NCBI GenBank assembly: GCA_017540565.1
Contig: JAFYAU010000021.1
Coordinates: forward strand, 1 to 33,341
DNA from: Oscillospiraceae bacterium
GTDB taxonomy: Bacteria > Bacillota > Clostridia > Oscillospirales > Oscillospiraceae
Reading direction: 5' to 3'
DNA: 33,341 nt
How positions within the stretch are numbered: position 1 is the stretch's first letter; the number at the start of each line of letters is the position of its first letter. The notes under the pieces were generated by a model that did no database searches, was not told the DNA's origin, and saw only the letters and a program-made list of their open reading frames with translations. Positions 1-7,002 of this stretch are shown here, piece after piece. Position numbers and translations under genes: made by a program.

Positions 1-67
1 TCGGTTTTGTCTGAGCAACTCAACCCTAACACAGGCCTGCTCCATTCGCTATCTTTTTTCTTCTCCG

Positions 68-104
68 TGCATTCGATGACAAGTTTCCTTTGTCTTCGAA
101 TGCA
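68..104. repeat. Imperfect inverted repeat
   Basis: TGCATTCGA at 68-76 pairs exactly with TCGAATGCA at 96-104. After one mismatch, GACAA (78-82) pairs with TTGTC (90-94), leaving a 7-base loop. No T-run follows on either strand, so it is not a standard terminator. It could be an upstream transcript end, an operator, or the border of an element to the left. The pairing is seen directly; the role is unknown. Confidence 0.5.
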
Positions 105-169
105 AGGTCATCTGTTAAGCATCATTGTAACACCTACATCCTTTTGCGGTCGGAACCCGCGTTTTCTGT

Positions 170-197
170 TGTGCTGTGACTATGGATGTGTTACAAT
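170..197 (+). promoter_or_regulatory. Possible promoter for the MFS-bicupin unit
   Basis: TTGTGC (170-175) and TACAAT (192-197) are spaced by 16 bases, giving a start near 204 and a leader of about 95 bases before the MFS gene. The -10 is good and the -35 weak. Confidence 0.4.
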
Positions 198-298
198 ATT
201 TCGGTATCCGTCTGAACCCGGATATAACTGATAAAATGGGAACAAGACAAGAAACGGGGTAGCTGGTGTAAGGCTGTCTGCCCGGACAGGGGAGAAGA

Positions 299-1507
299 AT
301 GAAAGAGAAAATGGACAAGAAAAAGCGCTTCCTGATGTGGAGTATCCTGCTTATCGCCATGGTGCAGATGCCGAATCTGGCACTGTCGCCTAGCATCAAT
401 CAGATCAATACCATGGTATTTCCGGACAAGGGACTGTCTACAATCCAGACGGTCATGCAGATTCCCAACCTGATCTCACCATTTATCACGATCACCGTCG
501 CCTGGCTCATCAGCCGCGGCCTGATGACCAAACGCGTATCCATCATTGGAGGCCTGTTCCTCGTTGCTGCAACCGGAGCACTGGCGCTGATCTTCAACAC
601 ACAGTTCTGGCATCTGGTCCTGCTCAGCTGCTGCCTGGGTCTCGGCCTCAGCGGTTATATTTCTGCGGCGTCCAGCCTGATTGTGGACAACTTCAACGAA
701 GGCGAGCGTCAGATGATTTCCGGGTACCAGACATCATTCATCAACGGCGGAGGCATCATCATGAGCCTCTGCGGCGGCCTATTGGGAACGCTGATGTGGT
801 ACGGAGGCTACATGATGCTGCTCCTGGCTCTGCCAGTGGCTATCATTGCTCTGTTTGCCATTCCTAAGATTCCACGGCAGAGAAAGACAGAGGACGGCGA
901 AAATGTCGGGTCGACACGCCTGCACAGTGATGTGTTCATGTATGGCGCCTTCATTTTTGTGTTCATGCTGGTCTATAACGTGATTGGCAGCAATCTATCC
1001 ACACATCTGTCCGGTATGGGCAATTCCGCTCTTTCGGGATACGCGACTGCTATCCAGATGTGCGGCGGCGTAGTATGCGGCCTGTTCTTCGGCCGCCTCA
1101 GCCGTAGGATCGGGGATTATACGACGGTCCTATCCTTCATTGTCATCTTTATTGGAATGACACTCCTGAGCCTGTTTCCCAACAGCATTGCCGTAACTTT
1201 TGTGGCCGTGTTCATCGCGGGCATGGGTATGAGCCTGATGCTGCCTGAGTGCATGTTCTCTGTTTCAAAGGTCGTGACGCCCAGAACGTCGGCTCTGGCC
1301 ACGTCCATTACCTCCTGTATCTGTCCCGGTTTCGGAGGCTTTTTCTCCGCCATGGTGTTCACCAACATCACCACGAAGCTGTTCGGGCCGTCCACGGTCC
1401 TCCGTTACCGCTTCGTCTCCTTCGTTGCCCTGGCCTGCGCAGCTATCGTTTTTGCCATCGTAACCTATCGGAAAAATAGAAATCAGGGAAACACTCCGTC
1501 TATGTGA
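299..1507 (+). CDS. MFS transporter
   Basis: A 402-residue major facilitator superfamily permease of usual length, with about twelve hydrophobic segments in two halves separated by a charged central loop (about 195-205, IPRQRKTEDGE). It would move a small solute across the cytoplasmic membrane; the substrate cannot be read from sequence. The N-terminal half has the loop SRGLMTKR after the second segment, as in the MFS A-motif position, and the C-terminal half has the equivalent GRLSRRIGDY. The ATG at 299 is chosen because GGGGAG lies a few bases upstream; the ATG at 311 would be too far from it. It is followed after 44 bases by the bicupin gene on the same strand, so the two are probably co-transcribed and the transporter may carry a substrate or product of that protein (inference). 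Confidence 0.85.
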   Translation: MKEKMDKKKRFLMWSILLIAMVQMPNLALSPSINQINTMVFPDKGLSTIQTVMQIPNLISPFITITVAWLISRGLMTKRVSIIGGLFLVAATGALALIFNTQFWHLVLLSCCLGLGLSGYISAASSLIVDNFNEGERQMISGYQTSFINGGGIIMSLCGGLLGTLMWYGGYMMLLLALPVAIIALFAIPKIPRQRKTEDGENVGSTRLHSDVFMYGAFIFVFMLVYNVIGSNLSTHLSGMGNSALSGYATAIQMCGGVVCGLFFGRLSRRIGDYTTVLSFIVIFIGMTLLSLFPNSIAVTFVAVFIAGMGMSLMLPECMFSVSKVVTPRTSALATSITSCICPGFGGFFSAMVFTNITTKLFGPSTVLRYRFVSFVALACAAIVFAIVTYRKNRNQGNTPSM

Positions 1508-1551
1508 GACGGAACAGAATAACTCATCCAAATAGGAAAGGAGACTGTGTT

Positions 1552-2640
1552 ATGGGCAAATATGATGAACTGATCTTCCCGATTCCCCAGGAATTCCACC
1601 AGTGGTACGGCTTTGCATCTCCCCGTGGCTTTTTCCGGGGCACCACGATGATGGAGAAAGCCAAAGTATACATGGACTGGACCTCCGTCGTTAAGCCGCT
1701 CCCGATGGAAGTGCCGCACACCCATCACTGCGCGGACGAATATCTGGTGTTTACCGGAGCGGACATGAATAACTTCTTCGAATTCGATGCCGAAGTGGAT
1801 GTCTGGATCGGTGAGGATCCGGAGAATCTCGAAATGTACACACTGACGAAACCTACTATAATCCGGGTGCCTCCGAAGATGTACCACTGTCCCGTCAACT
1901 TCCGGATCATCAACAAGCCAATTGTGTTTTCGGCCGTCTACCTGGACGGAGACTGGTCCAAGATCAACCGTGAATTCACCGCCGATGGGGAAGAGCGCTT
2001 CTCCTATTCTGGCGCCGGCGTGCGCAGATGCGTCAAGGACCGCAGCAAGGAATGCATCTACTGCGGTGCATGCTTCTCCAAGAGGATGAAGGAAGCAGAG
2101 AAGGACAAGAAGGAAGTCAAGACTACAGAAGAGCTCCTCGCGCCGTTCTATGAGATGGCAAAACGGCCACACACCGGTAAATACGACAAATATGTCTATG
2201 CCTATGTTCCCGAGGAACACAGCGATGACCGCTTCCTCAGCCCCAGGGCTGGATTCCGTGGAAACCGGGAGATGGAAGGCAGCCGCCTGACATATCTGTA
2301 CAACATTGTGCAGAAGCCGTGCACGCTCTCCGAAACGCATATGCACCACGCGGTGGAGGAGTATCTGTTCTTCACCGGTGCGGATATCACGCATTTCTTC
2401 GAGTTCGACGCGGTGGCGGAGATTTCCCTCGGGGATGATCCGGAGCATATGGAGACCTACATCATCGACAAGCCGACGGCGGTGCGCATCCCCGCCGGTA
2501 TGTGGCACGGCCCTGTGGTGTTCAAACATGTGGGGGCGCCGGTGAATTTCGAGCCCTTCTATCCCTGTGGGGATTACGGTAAGGTCGTCTACCGCGACGG
2601 CGCCTATATCTATAAGGGGACTGATCTTCCGAAGAAATAA
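1552..2640 (+). CDS. Duplicated cupin (bicupin) protein with a four-Cys linker
   Basis: A 362-residue protein made of two homologous cupin-like halves. The first has the metal-site pattern H56-T-H58-H-C-A-D-E63 and a later P-P-K-M-Y-H112; the second repeats it as H263-M-H265-H-A-V-E-E270 and P-A-G-M-W-H319. These match cupin motifs 1 and 2 (HxH...E and PxG..H), so each half probably binds a divalent metal. Between the halves lies a cysteine cluster, C160-x7-C168-x2-C171-x2-C174, followed by a very Lys/Glu-rich stretch; it could hold zinc or iron-sulfur. I do not recognise a named family or reaction. The start at 1552 has AAAGGAG eight bases upstream; the longer frame from 1504 lacks one. It lies between an MFS transporter and a small membrane protein on the same strand. 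No signal peptide, so cytoplasmic. Confidence 0.8.
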   Translation: MGKYDELIFPIPQEFHQWYGFASPRGFFRGTTMMEKAKVYMDWTSVVKPLPMEVPHTHHCADEYLVFTGADMNNFFEFDAEVDVWIGEDPENLEMYTLTKPTIIRVPPKMYHCPVNFRIINKPIVFSAVYLDGDWSKINREFTADGEERFSYSGAGVRRCVKDRSKECIYCGACFSKRMKEAEKDKKEVKTTEELLAPFYEMAKRPHTGKYDKYVYAYVPEEHSDDRFLSPRAGFRGNREMEGSRLTYLYNIVQKPCTLSETHMHHAVEEYLFFTGADITHFFEFDAVAEISLGDDPEHMETYIIDKPTAVRIPAGMWHGPVVFKHVGAPVNFEPFYPCGDYGKVVYRDGAYIYKGTDLPKK

Positions 2641-2688
2641 AAACGGGCGCCGCTGAAAGCGCCGTTCCCGCTGAGGAGCGATTGCCTT

Positions 2689-3351
2689 ATGAAAGACAAA
2701 CAGATGGTGCGCCGGGTCCTGCAGTATGTGCTGGGGCTCTGCGTCATGGCAGCTGGTACTGTACTGATGAAACGGGCGGATGTGGGAATCACCCCTATCA
2801 CTTCCGTCCCCGCCGCCGTGGCCAATATCACGCCCTTCACACTGGGCAATACGACGATCGCCCTGCACGTTCTCTGTGTGATCGGACAGATCCTTGTGGT
2901 AAAGAGGGTGACTGTGAAGGCCCTGCTGACCATGCTGGTCGGCTTTCCCTTCGGATATATCATCGACTTTTTCATGTGGATCTTCGATCCCGGACCGCTG
3001 AGCATCGCCATACGGATCGTCCTGCTGGTGATCGGTCTGATCCTGACCGCCCTCGGCGTATTGCTGGTGGTGGGCAGCGACCTGATGCTGCCGGCGCCGG
3101 ATGAGCTGACGCACACGATCAGCGAGGTATACAGGAAAAAACTGTCCAACGTGAAATTCATTTCCGATGCCGTATACGTGGCCATCGCACTGGCCATCGA
3201 CCTCATTTTCGCGCATAAGGTGACCTCCGTGGGGATCGGAACGGTGTGTGCGGTGCTTCTGACAGGAAGGCTGATCGGCGTGTTCGGGAAACTGTTTTCG
3301 GGGCTGAAGATGAAGCCGTTCTGGCCGGCAAAAACGGCGGGAAAAACGTAA
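2689..3351 (+). CDS. DUF6198 / YczE-like integral membrane protein
   Basis: A 220-residue protein with about five or six hydrophobic segments, resembling the DUF6198 (YczE/YyaS) group of small membrane proteins whose biochemical role is not established. Typical features are the N-terminal segment ending ...AAGTVLMKRADVGITP, a second segment followed by GFPFGYIIDF, and a C-terminal part with the amphipathic piece ELTHTISEVYRK before the last pair of segments. The start at 2689 has GAGGAG about ten bases upstream. It follows the bicupin gene by 48 bases and is closed by a strong hairpin at 3362, so MFS, bicupin and this gene may be one transcript. Membership is from remembered family patterns; function is unknown. 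Confidence 0.75.
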   Translation: MKDKQMVRRVLQYVLGLCVMAAGTVLMKRADVGITPITSVPAAVANITPFTLGNTTIALHVLCVIGQILVVKRVTVKALLTMLVGFPFGYIIDFFMWIFDPGPLSIAIRIVLLVIGLILTALGVLLVVGSDLMLPAPDELTHTISEVYRKKLSNVKFISDAVYVAIALAIDLIFAHKVTSVGIGTVCAVLLTGRLIGVFGKLFSGLKMKPFWPAKTAGKT

Positions 3352-3361
3352 TATGCAGCTG

Positions 3362-3395
3362 ACCGGGGGAAACGCATGTGCGTATCCCCCGGTTT
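3362..3395 (+). terminator. Hairpin terminator after the DUF6198 gene
   Basis: ACCGGGGGA (362-370 in this kb) pairs with TCCCCCGGT (385-393), and inside it ACGCA pairs with TGCGT around a two-base loop, giving a 14-pair stem with one A/A mismatch. The tail TTTCC is short of T but the stem is very stable. Confidence 0.75.
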
Positions 3396-3421
3396 CCTAT
3401 ATGAGGAAAGCAGTTTTGCTG

Positions 3422-3434
3422 ATCCGTATCGGAT
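3422..3434. promoter_or_regulatory. Dyad upstream of the iron-uptake unit
   Basis: ATCCG-TAT-CGGAT is a perfect 5+5 dyad about 95 bases upstream of the feo -10 box. It does not match a classical Fur or DtxR box as I know them, so operator function is a guess. Confidence 0.2.
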
Positions 3435-3526
3435 AATTTCGGCCGCAACGGATGAGTACAGTCGTGTATGACGGGCTTTTTCTTCCTTCCAGTAAAAATA
3501 TGTGCTCTTGTCAGTCCGTTCTGCTG

Positions 3527-3532
3527 TATAAT
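3527..3532 (+). promoter_or_regulatory. -10 box of the probable feo promoter
   Basis: A consensus TATAAT at 3527-3532 lies 31 bases before the feoAB start. The nearest -35-like hexamer, TTGTCA at 3508-3513, is only 13 bases away, which is too close for a standard promoter; the promoter may depend on an activator or have a poor -35. Confidence 0.4.
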
Positions 3533-3563
3533 AAGGACACGAAGATTAAAGAGGGATACAGCT

Positions 3564-5906
3564 ATGAAACTGAGTGATTTGAAACCTGGCGATTCCGCAC
3601 AAATCGTCGCCGTAGGCGGCGAAGGCGCGCTGCGCCAGCATTTTCTGGATATGGGCATGATTCCCGGGGCAGAGGTCACCGTGATGAAACTGGCGCCCAT
3701 GGGGGACCCCATGGAACTCCGGATTCACGGTTACGAGCTGGCGGTAAGACTGGCGGACGCTGAAAAGATCGAGATTAAGACTGTCATAAAGACGGCAGAA
3801 GTGCAAAACGAGATCCGCAGCAGAAAGCGGACCGATCACCCTGGCCTAGGTGAGGAGGGAAAGTTCCATCCGAAGGGGAGTGGGGATCCGTTGCCGGAGG
3901 GAACGAAGCTGACCTTCGCTCTGGTGGGCAACCAGAACAGCGGAAAGACCACCCTGTTCAACCAGCTGACGGGCTCGAACCAGCATGTGGGAAACTTCCC
4001 CGGCGTGACGGTAGACCGCAAGGATGGCGTGATCCGCGGCCACAGTGAGACACTGATCACCGATCTGCCCGGGATCTATTCCATGTCCCCATACTCCAGC
4101 GAGGAGCAGGTGTCCCGGAATTTCGTGCTCAACGAGAAGCCGAAGGCCATCATCAATATCGTGGACGCTACCAACATCGAGCGGAACCTGTATCTTACAA
4201 TGCAGCTTCTGGAAATGAATGTGCCCATGGTGGTGGCGCTGAATATGATGGACGAACTCCGCGGCAACGGCGGCATGGTGGACATCAATGCGATGGAGGA
4301 GATGCTGGGCGTCCCCGTCGTGCCGATCGCAGCGGCAAAGAATGAGGGCGTGGATGAACTGGTGCGCCACGCCATCCACATTGCCAGATATCAGGAACGG
4401 CCACTGGTGCAGGATCACTGCAGTCCGGAGGATCACGGCGGCGCAGTGCACCGGGCAATCCATGCGGTGTGCCATCTGATAGAGGACCATGCGGAACGTA
4501 CGGGACTGCCCGTGCGGTTTGCCGCAGGCAAGCTGATCGAGGGCGACAGCCTGATTGCGGAACAGCTTCAGTTGGATCAGAACGAGATGGAGATGCTCGA
4601 GCATATCGTGCTTCAGATGGAGAAGGAGCGCGGAATGGATCACAGCGCGGCCATGGCGGACATGCGTTTCGAGTTCATCAGCAGGGTCTGCGATGCCTGT
4701 GTGATCAAACCCCGCGAGAGCAGGGAACACGCACGGAGTCGCAGGATAGACCGCGTGCTGACGGGCAAGTATTCCGCCCTGCCGATGTTCATCGGCATCA
4801 TGGCGCTGGTGTTCTATCTGACGTTCTTCCTCATCGGCCCGTTCTTTCAGGACCTTCTGCAGAGCGGCATCGACGCGCTGAAAGCGCTGATCGAGACCGG
4901 AATGCAGGCAGTCCATGTCAATCAAGTGATACAGAGCCTGATCCTGAACGGGATCTTTGAAGGCGTAGGTACGGTGGTAAGTTTCCTGCCGATCGTTGTG
5001 CTTCTGTTCTTCTTCCTCTCTCTGCTGGAGGACAGCGGATATATTGCGCGTGTCGCCTTCGTCATGGACAAGCTGCTACGGCGCATCGGCCTGTCCGGAC
5101 GGAGCATCGTGCCGATGCTGATCGGCTTCGGCTGCACGGTTCCTGCCGTCATGTCTACCCGGACGCTTCCCAGCGACAGAGACCGCCGCATGACCATCCT
5201 TCTGACGCCGTTCATGTCCTGTACGGCCAAGCTGCCGATCTACGGCTTCTTCGTCAATACGTTCTTCCCGCACCAGGGGTGGCTGATCATCACCGGACTG
5301 TATGCTTTCGGCATCCTAGAAGGTGTTCTGGCCGCGTTCCTGTTCAAGAATACGCTGTTTAAGGGAGAAGCGGTGCCGTTCGTCATGGAACTGCCGAACT
5401 ACCGTTTCCCGAGCCCGAGGAATGTTGGACAGCTGTTATGGGAGAAGGCCAAGGACTTCCTCAGCAGGGCGTTTTCGATTATCCTTATTGCGACCATTGT
5501 TGTCTGGTTCCTCAGCAGTTTCAGTTTCAGCTTTGATCTGGTAGAGGACTCCAAAGACAGCATCTTGGCGGCCGTATCCGGCCTTCTGGTCCCGATCATG
5601 AAGCCTGTCGGACTAGGCGACTGGAGGATCATCACATCGCTCATCAGCGGCTTCATGGCAAAAGAGAGCGTTGTATCCGTAATGGAGACCCTGTTCAGCA
5701 GGGGAGTCGCTACAATCGGCGCTCTTTCTGCCGCATCGATGCTGGTATTCAGCCTGCTGTACACTCCGTGTGTCGCAGCTGTCGCAGCCATACGCAGGGA
5801 ACTGGGGCACAGGTGGGCCATAGGCGTTGTCCTGTGGCAGTGTGTCCTGGCATGGGTGGTGGCGCTGATCGTTCGCCTGATCGGGACTGCGTGCGGCCTG
5901 GGCTGA
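3564..5906 (+). CDS. feoB: Ferrous iron transporter, FeoA-FeoB fusion
   Basis: A 780-residue fusion of FeoA and FeoB that takes up Fe(II) across the cytoplasmic membrane under anaerobic conditions. Residues 1-75 are a complete FeoA SH3-like domain (MKLSDLKPGDSAQIV ... RQHFLDMGMIPG). After a charged linker comes the FeoB GTPase: G1 GNQNSGKT at 122-129, G3 DLPG at 167-170, G4 NMMD at 227-230. A helical guanine-dissociation-inhibitor region follows, then the gate membrane domains from about 415, including GFGCTVPAVMSTR and the paired LLYTPCVAAVAAIRR, with the conserved Cys-Pro-type motifs. The ATG at 3564 has GAGGGA seven bases upstream; the longer frame from 3468 adds a hydrophobic piece with no ribosome site and would cover the promoter. 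It leads a unit with the Cys-rich small protein and the rhodanese lipoprotein. Fused FeoA-FeoB is known in Clostridia-type bacteria. Confidence 0.95.
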   Translation: MKLSDLKPGDSAQIVAVGGEGALRQHFLDMGMIPGAEVTVMKLAPMGDPMELRIHGYELAVRLADAEKIEIKTVIKTAEVQNEIRSRKRTDHPGLGEEGKFHPKGSGDPLPEGTKLTFALVGNQNSGKTTLFNQLTGSNQHVGNFPGVTVDRKDGVIRGHSETLITDLPGIYSMSPYSSEEQVSRNFVLNEKPKAIINIVDATNIERNLYLTMQLLEMNVPMVVALNMMDELRGNGGMVDINAMEEMLGVPVVPIAAAKNEGVDELVRHAIHIARYQERPLVQDHCSPEDHGGAVHRAIHAVCHLIEDHAERTGLPVRFAAGKLIEGDSLIAEQLQLDQNEMEMLEHIVLQMEKERGMDHSAAMADMRFEFISRVCDACVIKPRESREHARSRRIDRVLTGKYSALPMFIGIMALVFYLTFFLIGPFFQDLLQSGIDALKALIETGMQAVHVNQVIQSLILNGIFEGVGTVVSFLPIVVLLFFFLSLLEDSGYIARVAFVMDKLLRRIGLSGRSIVPMLIGFGCTVPAVMSTRTLPSDRDRRMTILLTPFMSCTAKLPIYGFFVNTFFPHQGWLIITGLYAFGILEGVLAAFLFKNTLFKGEAVPFVMELPNYRFPSPRNVGQLLWEKAKDFLSRAFSIILIATIVVWFLSSFSFSFDLVEDSKDSILAAVSGLLVPIMKPVGLGDWRIITSLISGFMAKESVVSVMETLFSRGVATIGALSAASMLVFSLLYTPCVAAVAAIRRELGHRWAIGVVLWQCVLAWVVALIVRLIGTACGLG

Positions 5907-5919
5907 AGGAGGTCGGAAC

Positions 5920-6099
5920 ATGAATCTGTGGGATATCCTGATCGCGGCGCTTGTGATTGTGTTTGTCATTCTCGGTATAAGAAGTGTGGTCAGAAAGAAA
6001 AAGAGCGGCGGGTGCGCCTGCGGTGACTGCACCTCCTGTGCCGGATGTGCAGCAAAGAGAACGGCAGACAGTGCGCGGGAGGAAACAAATGACAAATAG
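5920..6099 (+). CDS. FeoB-associated Cys-rich membrane protein
   Basis: A 59-residue protein directly after feoAB. It begins MNLWDILIAALVIVFV, a single membrane segment, then a basic stretch (RKKKSGG) and the cysteine cluster CACGDCTSCAGC (five Cys, residues 32-43). This is the layout of the FeoB-associated Cys-rich membrane protein family (Pfam FeoB_associated), thought to assist FeoB, perhaps by binding iron. The start has AAGGAGG eight to nine bases upstream and lies 13 bases after feoAB; the end overlaps the next gene by 11 bases, which supports translational coupling. It ends in TAG. Confidence 0.88.
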   Translation: MNLWDILIAALVIVFVILGIRSVVRKKKSGGCACGDCTSCAGCAAKRTADSAREETNDK

Positions 6100-6526
6100 G
6101 AAGAACCGTCTCCTGACCGGCGTGATTCTGGCGGCAGCCGTGTTCTGTCTGATGGCATCCGGCTGCGGGGCCGAAAAACAGGAAGAGAAAGACGGCGGCT
6201 CTTCAGCGGGAGCCTACAGGCAGATCTCTCAGGAGGAAGCCATGCGGATGATGCAGGAAGATAAGGAGTATATCCTCCTTGACGTCCGCAGGGCGGATGA
6301 ATACGCGGCTGGACATATTCCCGGCGCCGTCCTGATCCCCAACGAATCTATCGAAGACACACCGCCTGCCTTACTGCCGGACATGGATTAGATCATCCTG
6401 ATCTACTGCCGCAGCGGGAACCGCAGCAAGCAGGCGGCGCAGAAGCTGGCGGAAATGGGCTATACCAGTATCTATGAATTCGGTGGTATCAACACCTGGC
6501 CGGGTGAGATCGTGACAGGGGAGTGA
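6089..6526 (+). pseudogene. Rhodanese-domain lipoprotein interrupted by an in-frame TAG
   Basis: The frame starts at ATG 6089 (GGGAGG six bases upstream) with a lipoprotein signal peptide ending in the lipobox ASGC, then a rhodanese domain (YILLDVRRADEYAAGHIPGA). At codon 101 (6389-6391) there is a TAG. The same frame continues without any other stop through IILIYCRSGNRSKQAAQKLA and EFGGINTWPG to a TGA at 6524-6526, exactly the second half of a rhodanese with active-site Cys107. Read to TAG, the 100-residue product lacks the catalytic Cys. The full frame would be 145 residues, a normal size for a one-domain exported rhodanese. Either a recent nonsense mutation, a sequencing error, or suppressed amber. 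It sits last in the feo unit, before a bidirectional terminator. A thiosulfate/sulfane-sulfur role outside the membrane is likely for the intact form. Confidence 0.85.
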
Positions 6527-6559
6527 ACTATACCCATGATTAGGATATGCCGGCATGAA

Positions 6560-6590
6560 AAAACACCATGAGTATTTCTCATGGTGTTTT
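6560..6590. terminator. Bidirectional terminator between rhodanese and tRNA-Leu
   Basis: AAAACACCATGAG (6560-6572) pairs perfectly with CTCATGGTGTTTT (6578-6590) around a five-base loop. On the minus strand it follows tRNA-Leu by one base and ends in a run of six T, a typical intrinsic terminator; on the plus strand it ends in four T and would close the feo-rhodanese unit. Confidence 0.9.
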
Positions 6591-6591
6591 C

Positions 6592-6676
6592 TGGTGCGCC
6601 TGAAGGGACTCGAACCCGCACGCCTCTCGGCACGAGAACCTAAATCTCGCATGTCTGCCAATTCCATCACAGGCGC
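6592..6676 (-). tRNA. tRNA-Leu (anticodon UAG)
   Basis: An 85-base tRNA with acceptor GCGCCTG/CAGGCGC, discriminator A and encoded CCA. The anticodon stem CGAGA/TCTCG encloses the loop TTTAGGT, giving anticodon TAG for CUN leucine codons. The long variable arm (CGTGCCGAGAGGCG region) is typical of class II Leu tRNA, and the T-arm reads GGGTTCGAGTCCC. Confidence 0.95.
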
Positions 6677-6688
6677 GCAACCAGAATA

Positions 6689-6717
6689 ATTATACGCCGG
6701 ACATTCTCCTTTTTCAA
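6689..6717 (-). promoter_or_regulatory. Promoter of tRNA-Leu
   Basis: On the minus strand TTGAAA (plus 6712-6717) and TATAAT (plus 6689-6694) are spaced by exactly 17 bases, about 13 bases before the mature tRNA 5' end. Confidence 0.85.
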
Positions 6718-6774
6718 CGGGAAAAACCGAAGTGGGAACATGGGAAGATCAGCGTGTTTTTGAAAAAACCAGGG

Positions 6775-6802
6775 TTGACAAACACGGGAAGCCTGTTATA
6801 AT
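6775..6802 (+). promoter_or_regulatory. Promoter of tRNA-Gly
   Basis: Consensus TTGACA (6775-6780) and consensus TATAAT (6797-6802) with a 16-base spacer, 13 bases before the tRNA. This is the strongest housekeeping promoter in the window. Confidence 0.9.
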
Positions 6803-6815
6803 AAAGCGTGCTGTT

Positions 6816-6891
6816 GCGGGCGTAGCTCATCTGGTAGAGCGCCACCTTGCCAAGGTGGAGGTAGCGAGTTCGAGCCTCGTCGCCCGCTCCA
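6816..6891 (+). tRNA. tRNA-Gly (anticodon GCC)
   Basis: A 76-base tRNA with acceptor GCGGGCG/CGCCCGC and encoded CCA. The anticodon stem CCACC/GGTGG encloses TTGCCAA, anticodon GCC. The D-arm and T-arm (CGAGTTCGAGCCTCG) are normal. It is divergent from tRNA-Leu. Confidence 0.96.
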
Positions 6892-6895
6892 AATT

Positions 6896-6921
6896 ACCGC
6901 TGACGCCAGTCAGCGGTTTTT
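6896..6921 (+). terminator. Terminator of tRNA-Gly
   Basis: ACCGCTGAC pairs with GTCAGCGGT around a four-base loop and is followed by a T-run, four bases after the tRNA. Confidence 0.9.
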
Positions 6922-6942
6922 CATTGCACTCATTTGGAAGAT

Positions 6943-6983
6943 AACGATCCCCTGCTGCGGAAGTCCCGCGGCAGGGGATCGTT
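6943..6983 (-). terminator. Hairpin at the end of the radical SAM operon
   Basis: An 18-pair stem with one wobble (arms 6943-6960 and 6966-6983, loop AAGTC) lies 19 bases after the stop of the radical SAM gene. The T-tail on the minus strand is short, but the long stem and its position between convergent genes fit a terminator. Confidence 0.75.
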
Positions 6984-7002
6984 TCATTCAAGGCCAGGGA
7001 CT

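Larger units (their letters stand above)
1..298. other. Leader and intergenic stretch before the MFS gene
   Basis: I see no convincing gene here. Short frames are open from the left edge (one runs with a TTG start to about 231) but have no ribosome site and no recognisable protein; a tail of an upstream gene cut by the window edge cannot be excluded for the first 75 bases. The stretch holds an imperfect hairpin at 68-104 and a promoter-like pair at 170-197, listed separately. Confidence 0.5.

Noticed and set aside
7..231. 74-codon frame at the left edge with a TTG start
   Set aside because: No ribosome site, crosses a hairpin and the predicted promoter, and the product has no recognisable features.
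1483..3216. Minus-strand frame (577 codons) over the bicupin and DUF6198 genes
   Set aside because: Spans two clear plus-strand genes and their gap, with His/Asp/Arg-rich text typical of an antisense frame.
6732..6944. 70-codon frame running through tRNA-Gly
   Set aside because: It covers the tRNA promoter, the tRNA and its terminator; a chance open frame.
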